Assembly (NCBI GenBank): GCA_015229005.1
Contig: JADGCL010000016.1
Location: 1-49,194 of the forward strand
Length of the DNA: 49,194 bases
Reading direction: 5' to 3'
Origin: Magnetococcales bacterium
Lineage (GTDB): Bacteria > Pseudomonadota > Magnetococcia > Magnetococcales > JADGCL01
The notes beneath the pieces were generated by a model that was given only the letters and a program-made list of their open reading frames with translations, searched no databases and had not been told where the DNA came from. How positions within the stretch are numbered: the stretch's first letter is position 1; each line of letters starts with the position of its first letter. The position numbers and the translations under genes are program-made. Positions 7,989 to 15,811 of the stretch are shown in pieces.

Positions 7989-8596
7989 GACCGTCCTCCT
8001 GTTACCAGAAACCTCTGCGGGACCAGCCTCTGCCAGACTGAGAGTAGTCCATCCATGGAAGGCCCTGTTCCGTTTATCGACAGACTGTCACCCGTACCTC
8101 GACCCGCAATGCAGCCGGGGACGGAAAGCCTGCGAGCATCCCGTCCCAGGAAGCATCGAATATGCCAGTTTGTAACGTGTTGATTATCAATGTGATATTG
8201 AATAATTCCCGCACAAAGCCCTGCCGTCCAGCCTGGAAACAGGGCGCCCCTGCTGAAATTTTGGGCAGTGTCGGCGATCCCTTTGCCGAATGCCTCACGA
8301 CCTCGAATGAGGCATTCGGCAAAGGCGTTGGGGAGCGAGCAGTCGGGTTTTTCCGGAGGCCTGGGGACGGTTTGAGATCCCGACGATCGGAAAAAGGAGG
8401 GCGGGGGAATGGGTGCGGGGACTTGCAATTGAGGATACCAAGGTGCTAAGAAGGGTGATTCCTCCCCGGTGCCCGGTGGCCAGGGGAGACCTCACACGCC
8501 GGAATCCTGCGATCCCCGGTGCCCGCTTTGTCAGCGGGTTGGGTCGCGCCATCATGGAACCGGCGGCGGATAAACCGAAAACTCCCAAGGTGAACA
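7989..8596. other. Divergent intergenic region between the EAL gene and rpsB
   Basis: About 600 bases without a convincing gene. From the left it holds the AGGAGG of the EAL gene, an AT-rich patch at 8165-8215 containing the palindrome TTGATTATCAA (8180-8190), a very strong hairpin (8280-8325, listed separately) and the rpsB leader. The leader has a hairpin CCCGCT-TTGTC-AGCGGG (8522-8538) and ends with AAGGTGA before the ATG of rpsB. A weak sigma70-like pair, TTGCAA (8423-8428) and CTAAGA (8446-8451), is the best rpsB promoter candidate I can see. I cannot assign the leader to a known ribosomal-protein autoregulatory RNA. Confidence 0.4.
8280..8325. repeat. Perfect 18-bp-stem hairpin, REP-like
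   Basis: CCTTTGCCGAATGCCTCA (8280-8297) is followed after a 10-base loop by its exact reverse complement (8308-8325). No T-run follows in either direction, so it is not a typical intrinsic terminator. It could be a REP-like palindrome, a protein-binding dyad or a footprint of a small mobile element. Confidence 0.6.
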
Positions 8597-9373
8597 ATGG
8601 CCCAATTCTCGATCCGCGAACTCCTGGAAGCGGGGTTCCATTTCGGGCACCAGACGAAGCGCTGGAACCCGAAAATGAAACGCTTCATCTTTACCTCGCA
8701 TAACGGTGTCCACATCATCGATCTGCAGCAGACGGTGGTCCTCCTCCGTGACGCCTATATGCGGGTCCGGCAAACTGTCCAGAGGGGGGGGCGGGTCCTC
8801 TTCGTCGGCACCAAGCGGCAGGTGGTGGAGGTCCTGGCCGAGGAGGCGCTTCGTGCGGGACAGTACTACGTCAACCATCGTTGGCTTGGGGGGACCCTGA
8901 CCAACTGGAAGACCATCCAGGGCTCCATCCGGCGCCTCCGGGAAATCGAGAAGATGCGGACCGACGGCACCTTCGGTGCGCTGACCAAGAAGGAAGTCCA
9001 GCGGCTCGAGAGAGAGCGTATCAAGATGGAACGCTCCCTCTCCGGGATCAAGGAGATGGAACGACTCCCGGAGATCCTGGTGGTGGTCGATACCAACAAG
9101 GAGTCCATCGCCGTCCAGGAGGCCCGCAAGCTCGGCATCCCGGTGGTGGCCCTGGTCGATTCCAACTGCGACCCCGATTTGATCGACCTGGTCGTTCCGG
9201 GCAACGACGATGCCATTCGCTCCCTGAAACTTTTTCTCCGGAAGATGTCGGACGCGGCCATCGAGGGCAACCTCTCCCGTTCCGGCAAGGAGGGGGCAGG
9301 TGACGACAAGAGAGATCCCCAGGTGACGGGTTCCGATCCGGTCGCCGAGGAAATGGTCGTGTTGGCAGGCTGA
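8597..9373 (+). CDS. rpsB: 30S ribosomal protein S2
   Basis: Small-subunit ribosomal protein S2, 258 residues, a usual length. Family signatures are clear: the start [20 protein letters not shown], then [27 protein letters not shown], and the region [19 protein letters not shown] with [11 protein letters not shown]. The C-terminal tail is acidic and low in conservation, as is common. The ATG at 8597 has AAGGTGA four bases upstream. It opens a long rightward run of housekeeping genes; tsf starts 20 bases downstream, the standard rpsB-tsf pairing in bacteria. Confidence 0.98.
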   Translation: MAQFSIRELLEAGFHFGHQTKRWNPKMKRFIFTSHNGVHIIDLQQTVVLLRDAYMRVRQTVQRGGRVLFVGTKRQVVEVLAEEALRAGQYYVNHRWLGGTLTNWKTIQGSIRRLREIEKMRTDGTFGALTKKEVQRLERERIKMERSLSGIKEMERLPEILVVVDTNKESIAVQEARKLGIPVVALVDSNCDPDLIDLVVPGNDDAIRSLKLFLRKMSDAAIEGNLSRSGKEGAGDDKRDPQVTGSDPVAEEMVVLAG

Positions 9374-9393
9374 GAGGCGAGGAACGAGAGACA

Positions 9394-10305
9394 ATGGCCG
9401 TAACCGCAACGATGGTCAAGACGCTTCGGGAAAAGACCGGGGCCGGGATGATGGATTGCAAGAAAGCATTGGCCGAGACCAACGGCGACCTTGAGGCCGC
9501 CGTCGACTGGCTGCGCAAGAAGGGGCTGTCGGCGGCCTCCAAGAAGGCCGGGCGGGTGGCCGCCGAAGGTCGGGTGGTCGCGGTCGCCCAGGGCAGGCGG
9601 GCGGCCCTCCTCGAGGTCAACCTGGAGACCGATTTTGCCTCGCGCAACGAACAATTCGTCCTCTTCTCCGATACCCTCGCCAAGCTTCTGCTCGAGAAGG
9701 CCCCGGTCGATTTGGAGGCCTTGCAGGCGCTTCCCTACCCGGGAACCGGGCGGAACGTGGGGGAAGAGCTGACCCAGCAGATCGCCACGATCGGCGAGAA
9801 TATGCTCATCCGCAGGTTCAAACTCGCCGAGGTTCCCGAAGGGCGGGTGGCGACCTACATTCACATGGGTGGCAAGATCGGGGTCCTTGTGTCATTGGCG
9901 ACCCCCGCCGGTGATGATCCCGCTCTGGAGGAGTTGGGCAAGAAGCTGGCCATGCATGTGGCGGCAGCCGCGCCGCAGTCCCTGGACCGCAATGACGTGC
10001 CGGCGGAAGTCCTTGCCCGCGAACGCGCCATTCTCTCGGAACAGGCCAAGGCCTCGGGCAAACCCCAGGCGATCATCGACAAGATGGTGGAGGGCCGCCT
10101 CGGCAAGTTCTACGCCGAGAACTGTCTGGTGGAACAGGCCTTCGTCATGGATCCCGAGCAGAAGGTAAGCCAGGTTGTGGCCGCTGCGGCCAAGGTAGTC
10201 GGCAAACCCATTCAGGTGGTCGGGTTTACCCGGTTCGTCCTCGGAGAAGGGATCGAGGCCAAAAAGCAGGACTTCGCCCAGGAGGTGGCCCAGCAACTGG
10301 GCTGA
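9394..10305 (+). CDS. tsf: Translation elongation factor Ts
   Basis: EF-Ts, the guanine-nucleotide exchange factor that recycles EF-Tu from its GDP form. The 303-residue protein starts MAVTATMVKTLREKTGAGMM and has the N-terminal UBA-like segment with TGAGMMDCKKAL, then EVNLETDFASRNEQF, VATYIHMGGKIGVLV and MHVAAAAPQ. These match the two-subdomain core of the family. The length is close to that of the E. coli protein. It lies 20 bases after rpsB and five bases before pyrH and is surely co-transcribed with both. Confidence 0.98.
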   Translation: MAVTATMVKTLREKTGAGMMDCKKALAETNGDLEAAVDWLRKKGLSAASKKAGRVAAEGRVVAVAQGRRAALLEVNLETDFASRNEQFVLFSDTLAKLLLEKAPVDLEALQALPYPGTGRNVGEELTQQIATIGENMLIRRFKLAEVPEGRVATYIHMGGKIGVLVSLATPAGDDPALEELGKKLAMHVAAAAPQSLDRNDVPAEVLARERAILSEQAKASGKPQAIIDKMVEGRLGKFYAENCLVEQAFVMDPEQKVSQVVAAAAKVVGKPIQVVGFTRFVLGEGIEAKKQDFAQEVAQQLG

Positions 10306-10310
10306 TTCTC

Positions 10311-11066
10311 TTGTACCCGCCATCCGACAATCGCCCGAGGCGTCGGGTACTGGTCAAGCTCTCCGGGGAGGCCCTCATGGGCTCCGGGAGCCGATCCCTG
10401 GATCCCGTTTTTTTGTCGGGCCTTGCCGCCGAACTCAAGGAGATTCACGATCTTGGCGTCGAGATGGCGCTCGTGGTCGGCGGCGGCAACATCTTTCGCG
10501 GTCTTTCCGCGAGCGGGGAGAACGCCCCGGGGCAGAGCGGCGGGGGGGCTCGGAGAAGGGTCCGGGGTGATCACATGGGGATGCTGGCCACGGTGATCAA
10601 CGCCTTGGCCCTGGAGAATGCCCTCGAAGAGGTCGGCGTGCCGGCACGGGTGCAGACAGGCCTTGCCATGCCCCAGGTCGCCGAGCGGTTCAGTCAACGG
10701 CAGGCAGTGGAACACCTCGAGCAGGGACGGGTGGTGATTTTCGGGGCAGGAACCGGCAATCCCTATTTTAGTACCGATACTGCGGCCGGGCTCAGGGCCC
10801 TGGAGATTGGGGCGGATCTTCTCCTCAAGGGTACCAAGGTCGATGGGGTCTATGACTCCGACCCGGTTGCCAATCCGACCGCGACCCGGTATGCGCACCT
10901 CACCTATGCGGAGGTCCTGCGTCGGGGTCTGCGGGTGATGGATCTCACCGCCATCTCGCTCTGTCAGGAGAATCGGTTGCCGATCCATGTTTTTTCCATC
11001 GTCGAGAGGGGGGTGCTGACCTCAATTTTCCGGGGTGCGCCGTTGGGGACCATTATCGGGGGTTGA
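10311..11066 (+). CDS. pyrH: Uridylate kinase (UMP kinase)
   Basis: Phosphorylates UMP to UDP in pyrimidine nucleotide synthesis; an amino-acid-kinase-fold hexamer in the cytoplasm. The 251-residue protein contains [63 protein letters not shown] and [15 protein letters not shown]. After NIFRG the sequence [19 protein letters not shown] is longer and more Gly/Arg-rich than the short loop usual here, a lineage-specific insertion. The start appears to be TTG at 10311, five bases after tsf, without a clear ribosome-binding site; no better start exists before the conserved kinase strand. Coupling to tsf translation is likely. Confidence 0.96.
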   Translation: MYPPSDNRPRRRVLVKLSGEALMGSGSRSLDPVFLSGLAAELKEIHDLGVEMALVVGGGNIFRGLSASGENAPGQSGGGARRRVRGDHMGMLATVINALALENALEEVGVPARVQTGLAMPQVAERFSQRQAVEHLEQGRVVIFGAGTGNPYFSTDTAAGLRALEIGADLLLKGTKVDGVYDSDPVANPTATRYAHLTYAEVLRRGLRVMDLTAISLCQENRLPIHVFSIVERGVLTSIFRGAPLGTIIGG

Positions 11067-11068
11067 CC

Positions 11069-11626
11069 ATGGGAGATCGACGGATCAAGGAACTGAGCGT
11101 CAGGATGCACAAGGCGATCGCCACCCTCAAGGAGGAGTTGGCTGCCCTGCGGACGGGTCGGGCCTCGACCTCGATCCTGGAGAATGTGCTGGTGGAGGTA
11201 TACGGGTCGAAGATGCCCTTGAACCAGGTGGCGACCTTGAGCGTCCCCGACGCACGGCAAATCTCCGTGCAGTGCTGGGACAAGGGGACCCTCCAGGCGA
11301 TCGAGCGGGCCATTCGCGATTCGGGTTTGGGTCTGAACCCCCTGAACGACGGCGGACTGATCCGGGTGCCCTTGCCGGAGTTGACCGAGGAGCGTCGCAA
11401 GGAGCTTGTCAAGCTTGTCCACAAGTACGGTGAGCAGGCGAAGGTGGCAATCCGCAACATCCGTCGCGATGGGATGGACGCTCTCAAAAAGGCCGAAAAG
11501 AGCAAAGAGATCTCCAAGGACGATCTCCATCTTGGGGAAAAGGCCGTTCAAGAGGCAACAGATGAGTGTATCGCCGAGGTGGATGGGGTCGTCTCCCACA
11601 AGGAGGCGGAGATCATGCAGGTCTGA
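11069..11626 (+). CDS. frr: Ribosome recycling factor
   Basis: Ribosome recycling factor, which with EF-G splits post-termination ribosomes. It has 185 residues, the standard size. Signatures are [74 protein letters not shown] and [10 protein letters not shown]. The ATG at 11069 is chosen over the in-frame TTG at 11063, which overlaps the pyrH stop; a GGGGG stretch provides the ribosome-binding site for the ATG. The pyrH-frr pairing is typical. Confidence 0.98.
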   Translation: MGDRRIKELSVRMHKAIATLKEELAALRTGRASTSILENVLVEVYGSKMPLNQVATLSVPDARQISVQCWDKGTLQAIERAIRDSGLGLNPLNDGGLIRVPLPELTEERRKELVKLVHKYGEQAKVAIRNIRRDGMDALKKAEKSKEISKDDLHLGEKAVQEATDECIAEVDGVVSHKEAEIMQV

Positions 11627-11673
11627 GGTTTGTCACCTGGGATCGGAAAGCGCCGGGGTTTTGGTCTTCAGCC

Positions 11674-12393
11674 ATGTCGAAAAATGAGAACGGAGCGCTT
11701 CCTCGCCACATCGCTATCGTCATGGATGGCAATCGGCGTTGGGCAAAGGCGAGGTTTCTGCCCCGGTTGGAGGGGCATCGTCGCGGGGTGAAGGCGGTTC
11801 GCCTGACGGTTGAGGCCTGCCTGGATATCGGAATTCCGGTCCTGACGCTCTACACCTTTTCCTCCGAGAATTGGAACCGACCGGCGGACGAGGTGGCTTC
11901 CCTCATGAGCCTTCTGGCCACCCATCTGCGCAAGGAGATGGACGAACTCGATAAGGAAGGCGTCCGCTTCCGGGCTCTGGGACGAATCGATGAACTCGGG
12001 GACGAAATCCGGGAGTTGATCCGGGAGATGGAGGAACGCACCCGGAAGAACGACAAGCTGCATTTCAATATAGCGGTCAACTACGGTGGACGTCAGGAGA
12101 TCGTCGACGCGGCACGGAGTCTGGCCCGAGAGGTCAAGGAGGGTCGTCTGGCGGTCGAGGAGATCGATGAGGCCTCTTTTTCCGCACGATTGACCACCGC
12201 CGCTCTCCCCGACCCGGACCTCCTGATCCGGACCGGGGGAGAACAACGGGTCAGCAATTTTCTCTTGTGGCAGATGGCGTACACGGAGTTGGTGTTTTTA
12301 CCGGTCTTCTGGCCGGAGTTCGGCATGAAGGATCTCAAACAGGCCATTCAGGAGTTTGGTCGCCGGGAGCGGCGCTTCGGCGCCGCCCATTGA
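11674..12393 (+). CDS. uppS: Undecaprenyl diphosphate synthase (isoprenyl transferase)
   Basis: Cis-prenyltransferase that extends farnesyl diphosphate to the C55 lipid carrier for peptidoglycan and O-antigen synthesis. The 239-residue protein carries the conserved motif HIAIVMDGNRRWAK, where the Asp binds Mg-diphosphate, then GHRRGVKAV, LTLYTFSSENWNRP, FNIAVNYGGRQEI and the C-terminal PDPDLLIRTGGEQRVSNFLL with WQMAYTEL. The ATG at 11674 (MSKNENGALPRH) is chosen because the longer upstream frame has no family likeness. It lies 47 bases after frr and precedes cdsA, a common order. Confidence 0.97.
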   Translation: MSKNENGALPRHIAIVMDGNRRWAKARFLPRLEGHRRGVKAVRLTVEACLDIGIPVLTLYTFSSENWNRPADEVASLMSLLATHLRKEMDELDKEGVRFRALGRIDELGDEIRELIREMEERTRKNDKLHFNIAVNYGGRQEIVDAARSLAREVKEGRLAVEEIDEASFSARLTTAALPDPDLLIRTGGEQRVSNFLLWQMAYTELVFLPVFWPEFGMKDLKQAIQEFGRRERRFGAAH

Positions 12394-12415
12394 AGTCTTC
12401 AACCGCAGAGGTCGG

Positions 12416-13240
12416 ATGCTTCTTCGGACTCTCTCTGCCCTGGTGTTGGCGCCGCTGATACTCGGGTTGCTCTGGTGGGGAACCCCGGGACAGTTCCTCC
12501 TTCTGGCGGGGTTCGTGGTGACGGGGCTCCAGTACGAGTGGCGTCGACTGACCGGCGTCTTCTCGTGGGGGCGTGACCTTGGCTGGGTCCTGGCGTCCTG
12601 GTTGTTCCTCGGTTCGCAGTATCTGGGATTGGCTTCCTGGATTCCCCTGGAATTGATGGTGGTATTGGGGGTTGCCTACACGGCGGCCCTGTTTCGATTT
12701 CGCCCCGGGGTCTCCTGCTCCGCCGAGATCGCTCTCCGTCTCTCGGGGTTGGTCTACGTCACCGTGCCACTGCTTGCCGCGGTTGCCATCCGCGGGCGAC
12801 CCGACGGGGCGGCTTGGCTTCTGTTTCTTTTGTTCATCCTCTGGGGCACGGATACTGGCGCCTACCTGGTGGGGTCGCGTTTCGGGCGCAACAAGCTGGT
12901 GCCGAATCTGAGTCCCGGGAAGACGCGCGAGGGATTGGCGGGGGGGCTAGGCATCGGCTTGCTGGCGGGGATGGGTGGCGCCACCGCTTTCTCGTTGCCC
13001 CTGGGCCTGGTGGAAGGGACTCTTCTCTGCCTGTTGTTGGCCGTTGCAAGCCAGGTCGGGGATCTGATCGAATCGCTCCTGAAACGGGAATCTGGGGTTA
13101 AGGATTCGGGAAACTGGATCCCGGGGCATGGGGGCTTGCTGGATCGTCTGGACAGCCTGCTCGTCGCGGCCCCGGTGCTTTATGCCTACCTTCTTGTCGC
13201 AGATCTTCGGGAGAAGGGTTGGGTGATCCTTGGTCACTAG
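12416..13240 (+). CDS. cdsA: Phosphatidate cytidylyltransferase
   Basis: Integral membrane enzyme making CDP-diacylglycerol from phosphatidate and CTP, the branch point of phospholipid synthesis. The 274-residue protein has about eight hydrophobic segments, starting with LLRTLSALVLAPLILGLLWW. It ends with the CDP-tase signature region: SQVGDLIESLLKRESGVKDS, then NWIPGHGGLLDRLDSLL. WGTDTGAYLVGSRFGRNKL and SPGKTREGLAGG are also present. The ATG at 12416 follows AGAGG; the upstream in-frame start at 12356 would overlap uppS and is less likely. Its stop overlaps the dxr start region. Confidence 0.95.
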   Translation: MLLRTLSALVLAPLILGLLWWGTPGQFLLLAGFVVTGLQYEWRRLTGVFSWGRDLGWVLASWLFLGSQYLGLASWIPLELMVVLGVAYTAALFRFRPGVSCSAEIALRLSGLVYVTVPLLAAVAIRGRPDGAAWLLFLLFILWGTDTGAYLVGSRFGRNKLVPNLSPGKTREGLAGGLGIGLLAGMGGATAFSLPLGLVEGTLLCLLLAVASQVGDLIESLLKRESGVKDSGNWIPGHGGLLDRLDSLLVAAPVLYAYLLVADLREKGWVILGH

Positions 13241-14441
13241 GCGGATTTCTCTCCTGGGTTCCACCGGCTCCATCGGGGCCAACACCCTGGAGGTGGTGGC
13301 CGCCCATCCCGACCGATTCCGGATCGTTGCCCTGGCCGCCGGGGGTCGTTGGCAGGAAGTCGTTCGGCAGGCCCGGCGGTTTCGGCCCGAGGTGGTGGCC
13401 ATCCGGGAGGAGAGGGCGGCCAGTCTGGCTGCCGAGGCCTTGGCTGATTTGCCCATCGAGGTCCTCGCGGGGGCTTCCGGGATCGATGCGGCAGCCTCCT
13501 GGGAGTCGGCCGAGGTGGTGGTAAGCGCTATCGTCGGGGCGGCGGGTCTTGCCCCGACCTGGGCGGCCATCCAGGCCGAAAAGGCCATTGCCTTGGCCAA
13601 CAAGGAGTGCCTGGTGGCGGCCGGGGCATTGTTCATGGAGGAGGTGCGCCGTCGCCGGCTGTCGCTGATTCCCGTGGATTCGGAGCACAACGCCATCTTC
13701 CAGGCCCTCTACAACGGCTGTGCCGGCAGGGGCTGGGCGGAGGAGGGGCCCGGCAGTGGCGGAACGGGTGCGGTCAGCCGCTTGATATTGACAGCATCCG
13801 GGGGCCCGTTTCGCGGGTATGATCGCGAGCGCCTGGCTGCGGTGACACCGCAGCAGGCCGTTTCGCACCCGAAGTGGGAGATGGGCCCCAAAATCAGCGT
13901 GGATTCGGCCAGCCTCATGAACAAAGGGCTGGAGGTGATCGAGGCCCACTGGCTCTTCGGGATCCCGGAGGATCGCATCCGGGTAGTCATCCACCCTGAG
14001 AGCATCGTCCACTCCCTGGTGGCCTACCCGGACGGGTCGGTACTGGCGCAATTGGGGACCCCGGACATGCGGACCCCGATCGCGGTTGCCCTGGCTTGGC
14101 CCGAGAGGATCGCAACGGCTGTGGCCCCCCTGGAATTGGCGGCGATCGGTCGGCTCAATTTTTTCGAGGCTCCCGGGGATACGCTCTTCCCTTGCCTGGG
14201 ACTGGCCTATCAGGCGCTGCGACAGGGTGATGGGGCGCCGGCCATTCTCAATGCTGCCAATGAGGTGGCGGTCGCGGCCTTTTTGGAGGGAAGAATCCCC
14301 TTTCTCGCCATTCCCGACTTGATTCGCGATGCCCTGGAGGGAGTTCCGTCCGCCCTTCCGGGGTCGATTGACGAAGTTCTGGACCTGGATCGACGCACCC
14401 GGGCCCATGCCCTGGGTTGGGTCGGGCGGCACGGTGGCTGA
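13230..14441 (+). CDS. dxr: 1-deoxy-D-xylulose 5-phosphate reductoisomerase
   Basis: Converts DXP to 2-C-methyl-erythritol 4-phosphate using NADPH, the committed step of the MEP isoprenoid pathway that feeds UppS. The 403-residue protein has the nucleotide-binding start RRISLLGSTGSIGANTL, LANKECLVAAG, IPVDSEHNAIFQ, LTASGGPFRG, HPKWEMGPKISVDSASLMNK and GLEVIEAHWLF, plus the C-terminal AANEVAVAAFL. A short Gly-rich stretch AEEGPGSGGTGAV interrupts the region after the SEHNAIFQ motif. The start is TTG at 13230, overlapping the cdsA end by 11 bases, with AGAAGG farther upstream. Translation is probably coupled to cdsA. Confidence 0.97.
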   Translation: MVTRRISLLGSTGSIGANTLEVVAAHPDRFRIVALAAGGRWQEVVRQARRFRPEVVAIREERAASLAAEALADLPIEVLAGASGIDAAASWESAEVVVSAIVGAAGLAPTWAAIQAEKAIALANKECLVAAGALFMEEVRRRRLSLIPVDSEHNAIFQALYNGCAGRGWAEEGPGSGGTGAVSRLILTASGGPFRGYDRERLAAVTPQQAVSHPKWEMGPKISVDSASLMNKGLEVIEAHWLFGIPEDRIRVVIHPESIVHSLVAYPDGSVLAQLGTPDMRTPIAVALAWPERIATAVAPLELAAIGRLNFFEAPGDTLFPCLGLAYQALRQGDGAPAILNAANEVAVAAFLEGRIPFLAIPDLIRDALEGVPSALPGSIDEVLDLDRRTRAHALGWVGRHGG

Positions 14442-14459
14442 ATTGACGAGGCATACCCC

Positions 14460-15593
14460 ATGAGCGCGGTTTTCTGGGCCCTGGTAGTCCTTGGGGTTTT
14501 GATTTTTGTCCACGAATTGGGCCACTTTCTTGCGGCACGCCTCTTCGGTGTCCGGGTTTTGGTCTTCTCTCTCGGGTTTGGTCCGCGTCTGGGGAGCTGG
14601 CGTCTCTTCGGAGGCGACACCGAATACCAGTTGTCGGCCATTCCCTTTGGCGGTTATGTCAAAATGCTGGGGGAGGGAGAAGGGGAAGGGGGGGAGGAGG
14701 TGCCGATTACGGAAGCGGATCGCCCCTTTTCCTTTGCAGCCAAAGGGGTCGGGCCACGGTTGGCCATTGTTGCCGCCGGACCGATCTTCAATTTCGTTTT
14801 CGCGGCAGTCGCACTGGTTCTGGCGCACCTGATCGGCTATTGGGTCCAAGTGCCGGAAATCGGGTCGGTGTCACCGGGTACTCCTGCAGAGGCATCCGGA
14901 CTTCGTCCGGGAGACCGGGTCCTCGAGATCGATGGTCGCGCTATCGACTCGTGGGAGCTGTTGAAAGAGACGGTCATGGAGTCGGATGGCAGTTCGATGA
15001 GTTTTGTCATTGAACGAGAAGGAAAGCAGATCCAGGTGGCGATCACCCCCCGGTTTGAGGAGAGTAAGAATATTTTTGGAGAATCGATTCGGTCTGCCCA
15101 GGTCGGGATCCTCCCGGTCGGGCGAGCCGAGGCGATCAAGTATGGGCTCGTCGAATCACTGCACCGGGGGATCGGCGTGACCGGGAAGATGATCGCACTG
15201 ACGGGAAAAAGTGTCTGGATGCTGGTGACCGGCGGCGTCTCCGCCGACCAGATCGCAGGTCCTCTGATGATCGCCGATCAGGCCGGTCAGCATGCGCAGG
15301 AAGGGGCTTCCCGATTGCTGGTCTTCATGGCCTTCATTTCAGTCAACCTCGGTCTGCTCAATCTCCTACCCATCCCGGTGCTGGATGGGGGGCACCTGCT
15401 TTTCTTTACCATCGAGGCAGTCAAAGGGAGTCCCCTGAGTGATCGCGCTCAGGGCGTCGCCAACCGGATCGGTTTGGTTTTTCTCTTGGCGTTGATGCTT
15501 CTGGCTTTGAAAAATGACATCGTCCGGATGGTCCCCTGGGAGAAGGTTCTGACGCTGAGGGATCATATCCTGCAGGTGATTTCCTGGGAGTGA
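14460..15593 (+). CDS. rseP: Site-2 zinc metalloprotease RseP
   Basis: Inner-membrane protease that cleaves transmembrane segments of anti-sigma factors and signal-peptide remnants during envelope stress. The 377-residue protein starts with a membrane segment carrying the zinc motif HELGHFLAARLFG (HExxH) and FSLGFGPRLGSW. A central PDZ domain (GSVSPGTPAEASGLRPGDRV) follows, and the C-terminal segment NLLPIPVLDGGHLLFF provides the third metal ligand. Only one PDZ domain is evident, whereas the E. coli protein has two. The ATG at 14460 has GAGG nine bases upstream. The order dxr-rseP-bamA is standard. Confidence 0.96.
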   Translation: MSAVFWALVVLGVLIFVHELGHFLAARLFGVRVLVFSLGFGPRLGSWRLFGGDTEYQLSAIPFGGYVKMLGEGEGEGGEEVPITEADRPFSFAAKGVGPRLAIVAAGPIFNFVFAAVALVLAHLIGYWVQVPEIGSVSPGTPAEASGLRPGDRVLEIDGRAIDSWELLKETVMESDGSSMSFVIEREGKQIQVAITPRFEESKNIFGESIRSAQVGILPVGRAEAIKYGLVESLHRGIGVTGKMIALTGKSVWMLVTGGVSADQIAGPLMIADQAGQHAQEGASRLLVFMAFISVNLGLLNLLPIPVLDGGHLLFFTIEAVKGSPLSDRAQGVANRIGLVFLLALMLLALKNDIVRMVPWEKVLTLRDHILQVISWE

Positions 15594-15700
15594 ACGGGGT
15601 CGTCCCGAAGATTGGCGGTTGCCGTCCCTGTACGCGTGGCGAATAATGGTGAATCATGGTGTCGCCGTCAGGCGGTGGTGACCGACGGTGTTGTGCCGAT

Positions 15701-15753
15701 CGGGAGTGGCCGGTCGGGAGTGGCCGGTCCGGGAGTGGCTGGTCGGAAATGGG
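15701..15753. repeat. Short tandem repeat upstream of bamA
   Basis: Three near-identical 14-15-base units of the form CGGGAGTGGCCGGT occupy 15701-15743, followed by a degenerate fourth. They lie in the ~220-base gap between rseP and bamA, the longest gap in this part of the run, where an envelope-stress promoter might be expected. No clear promoter elements were found in the gap. Confidence 0.55.
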
Positions 15754-15811
15754 ACGCTTTCCGTAGGGGTTCGGTGCGGTCGGCGGCAGCGCTCGCAGGG
15801 GCGGGTGAACA

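Noticed and set aside
6426..8183. 585-codon open frame on the plus strand
   Set aside because: It mirrors the EAL gene on the minus strand, which has full catalytic motifs and a strong ribosome-binding site.
8180..8190. TTGATTATCAA as an FNR-type site
   Set aside because: FNR sites need four bases between TTGAT and ATCAA; here there is one.
15701..15753. Tandem units as a CRISPR array
   Set aside because: Units are contiguous 14-15-mers without unique spacers and no cas genes are present.
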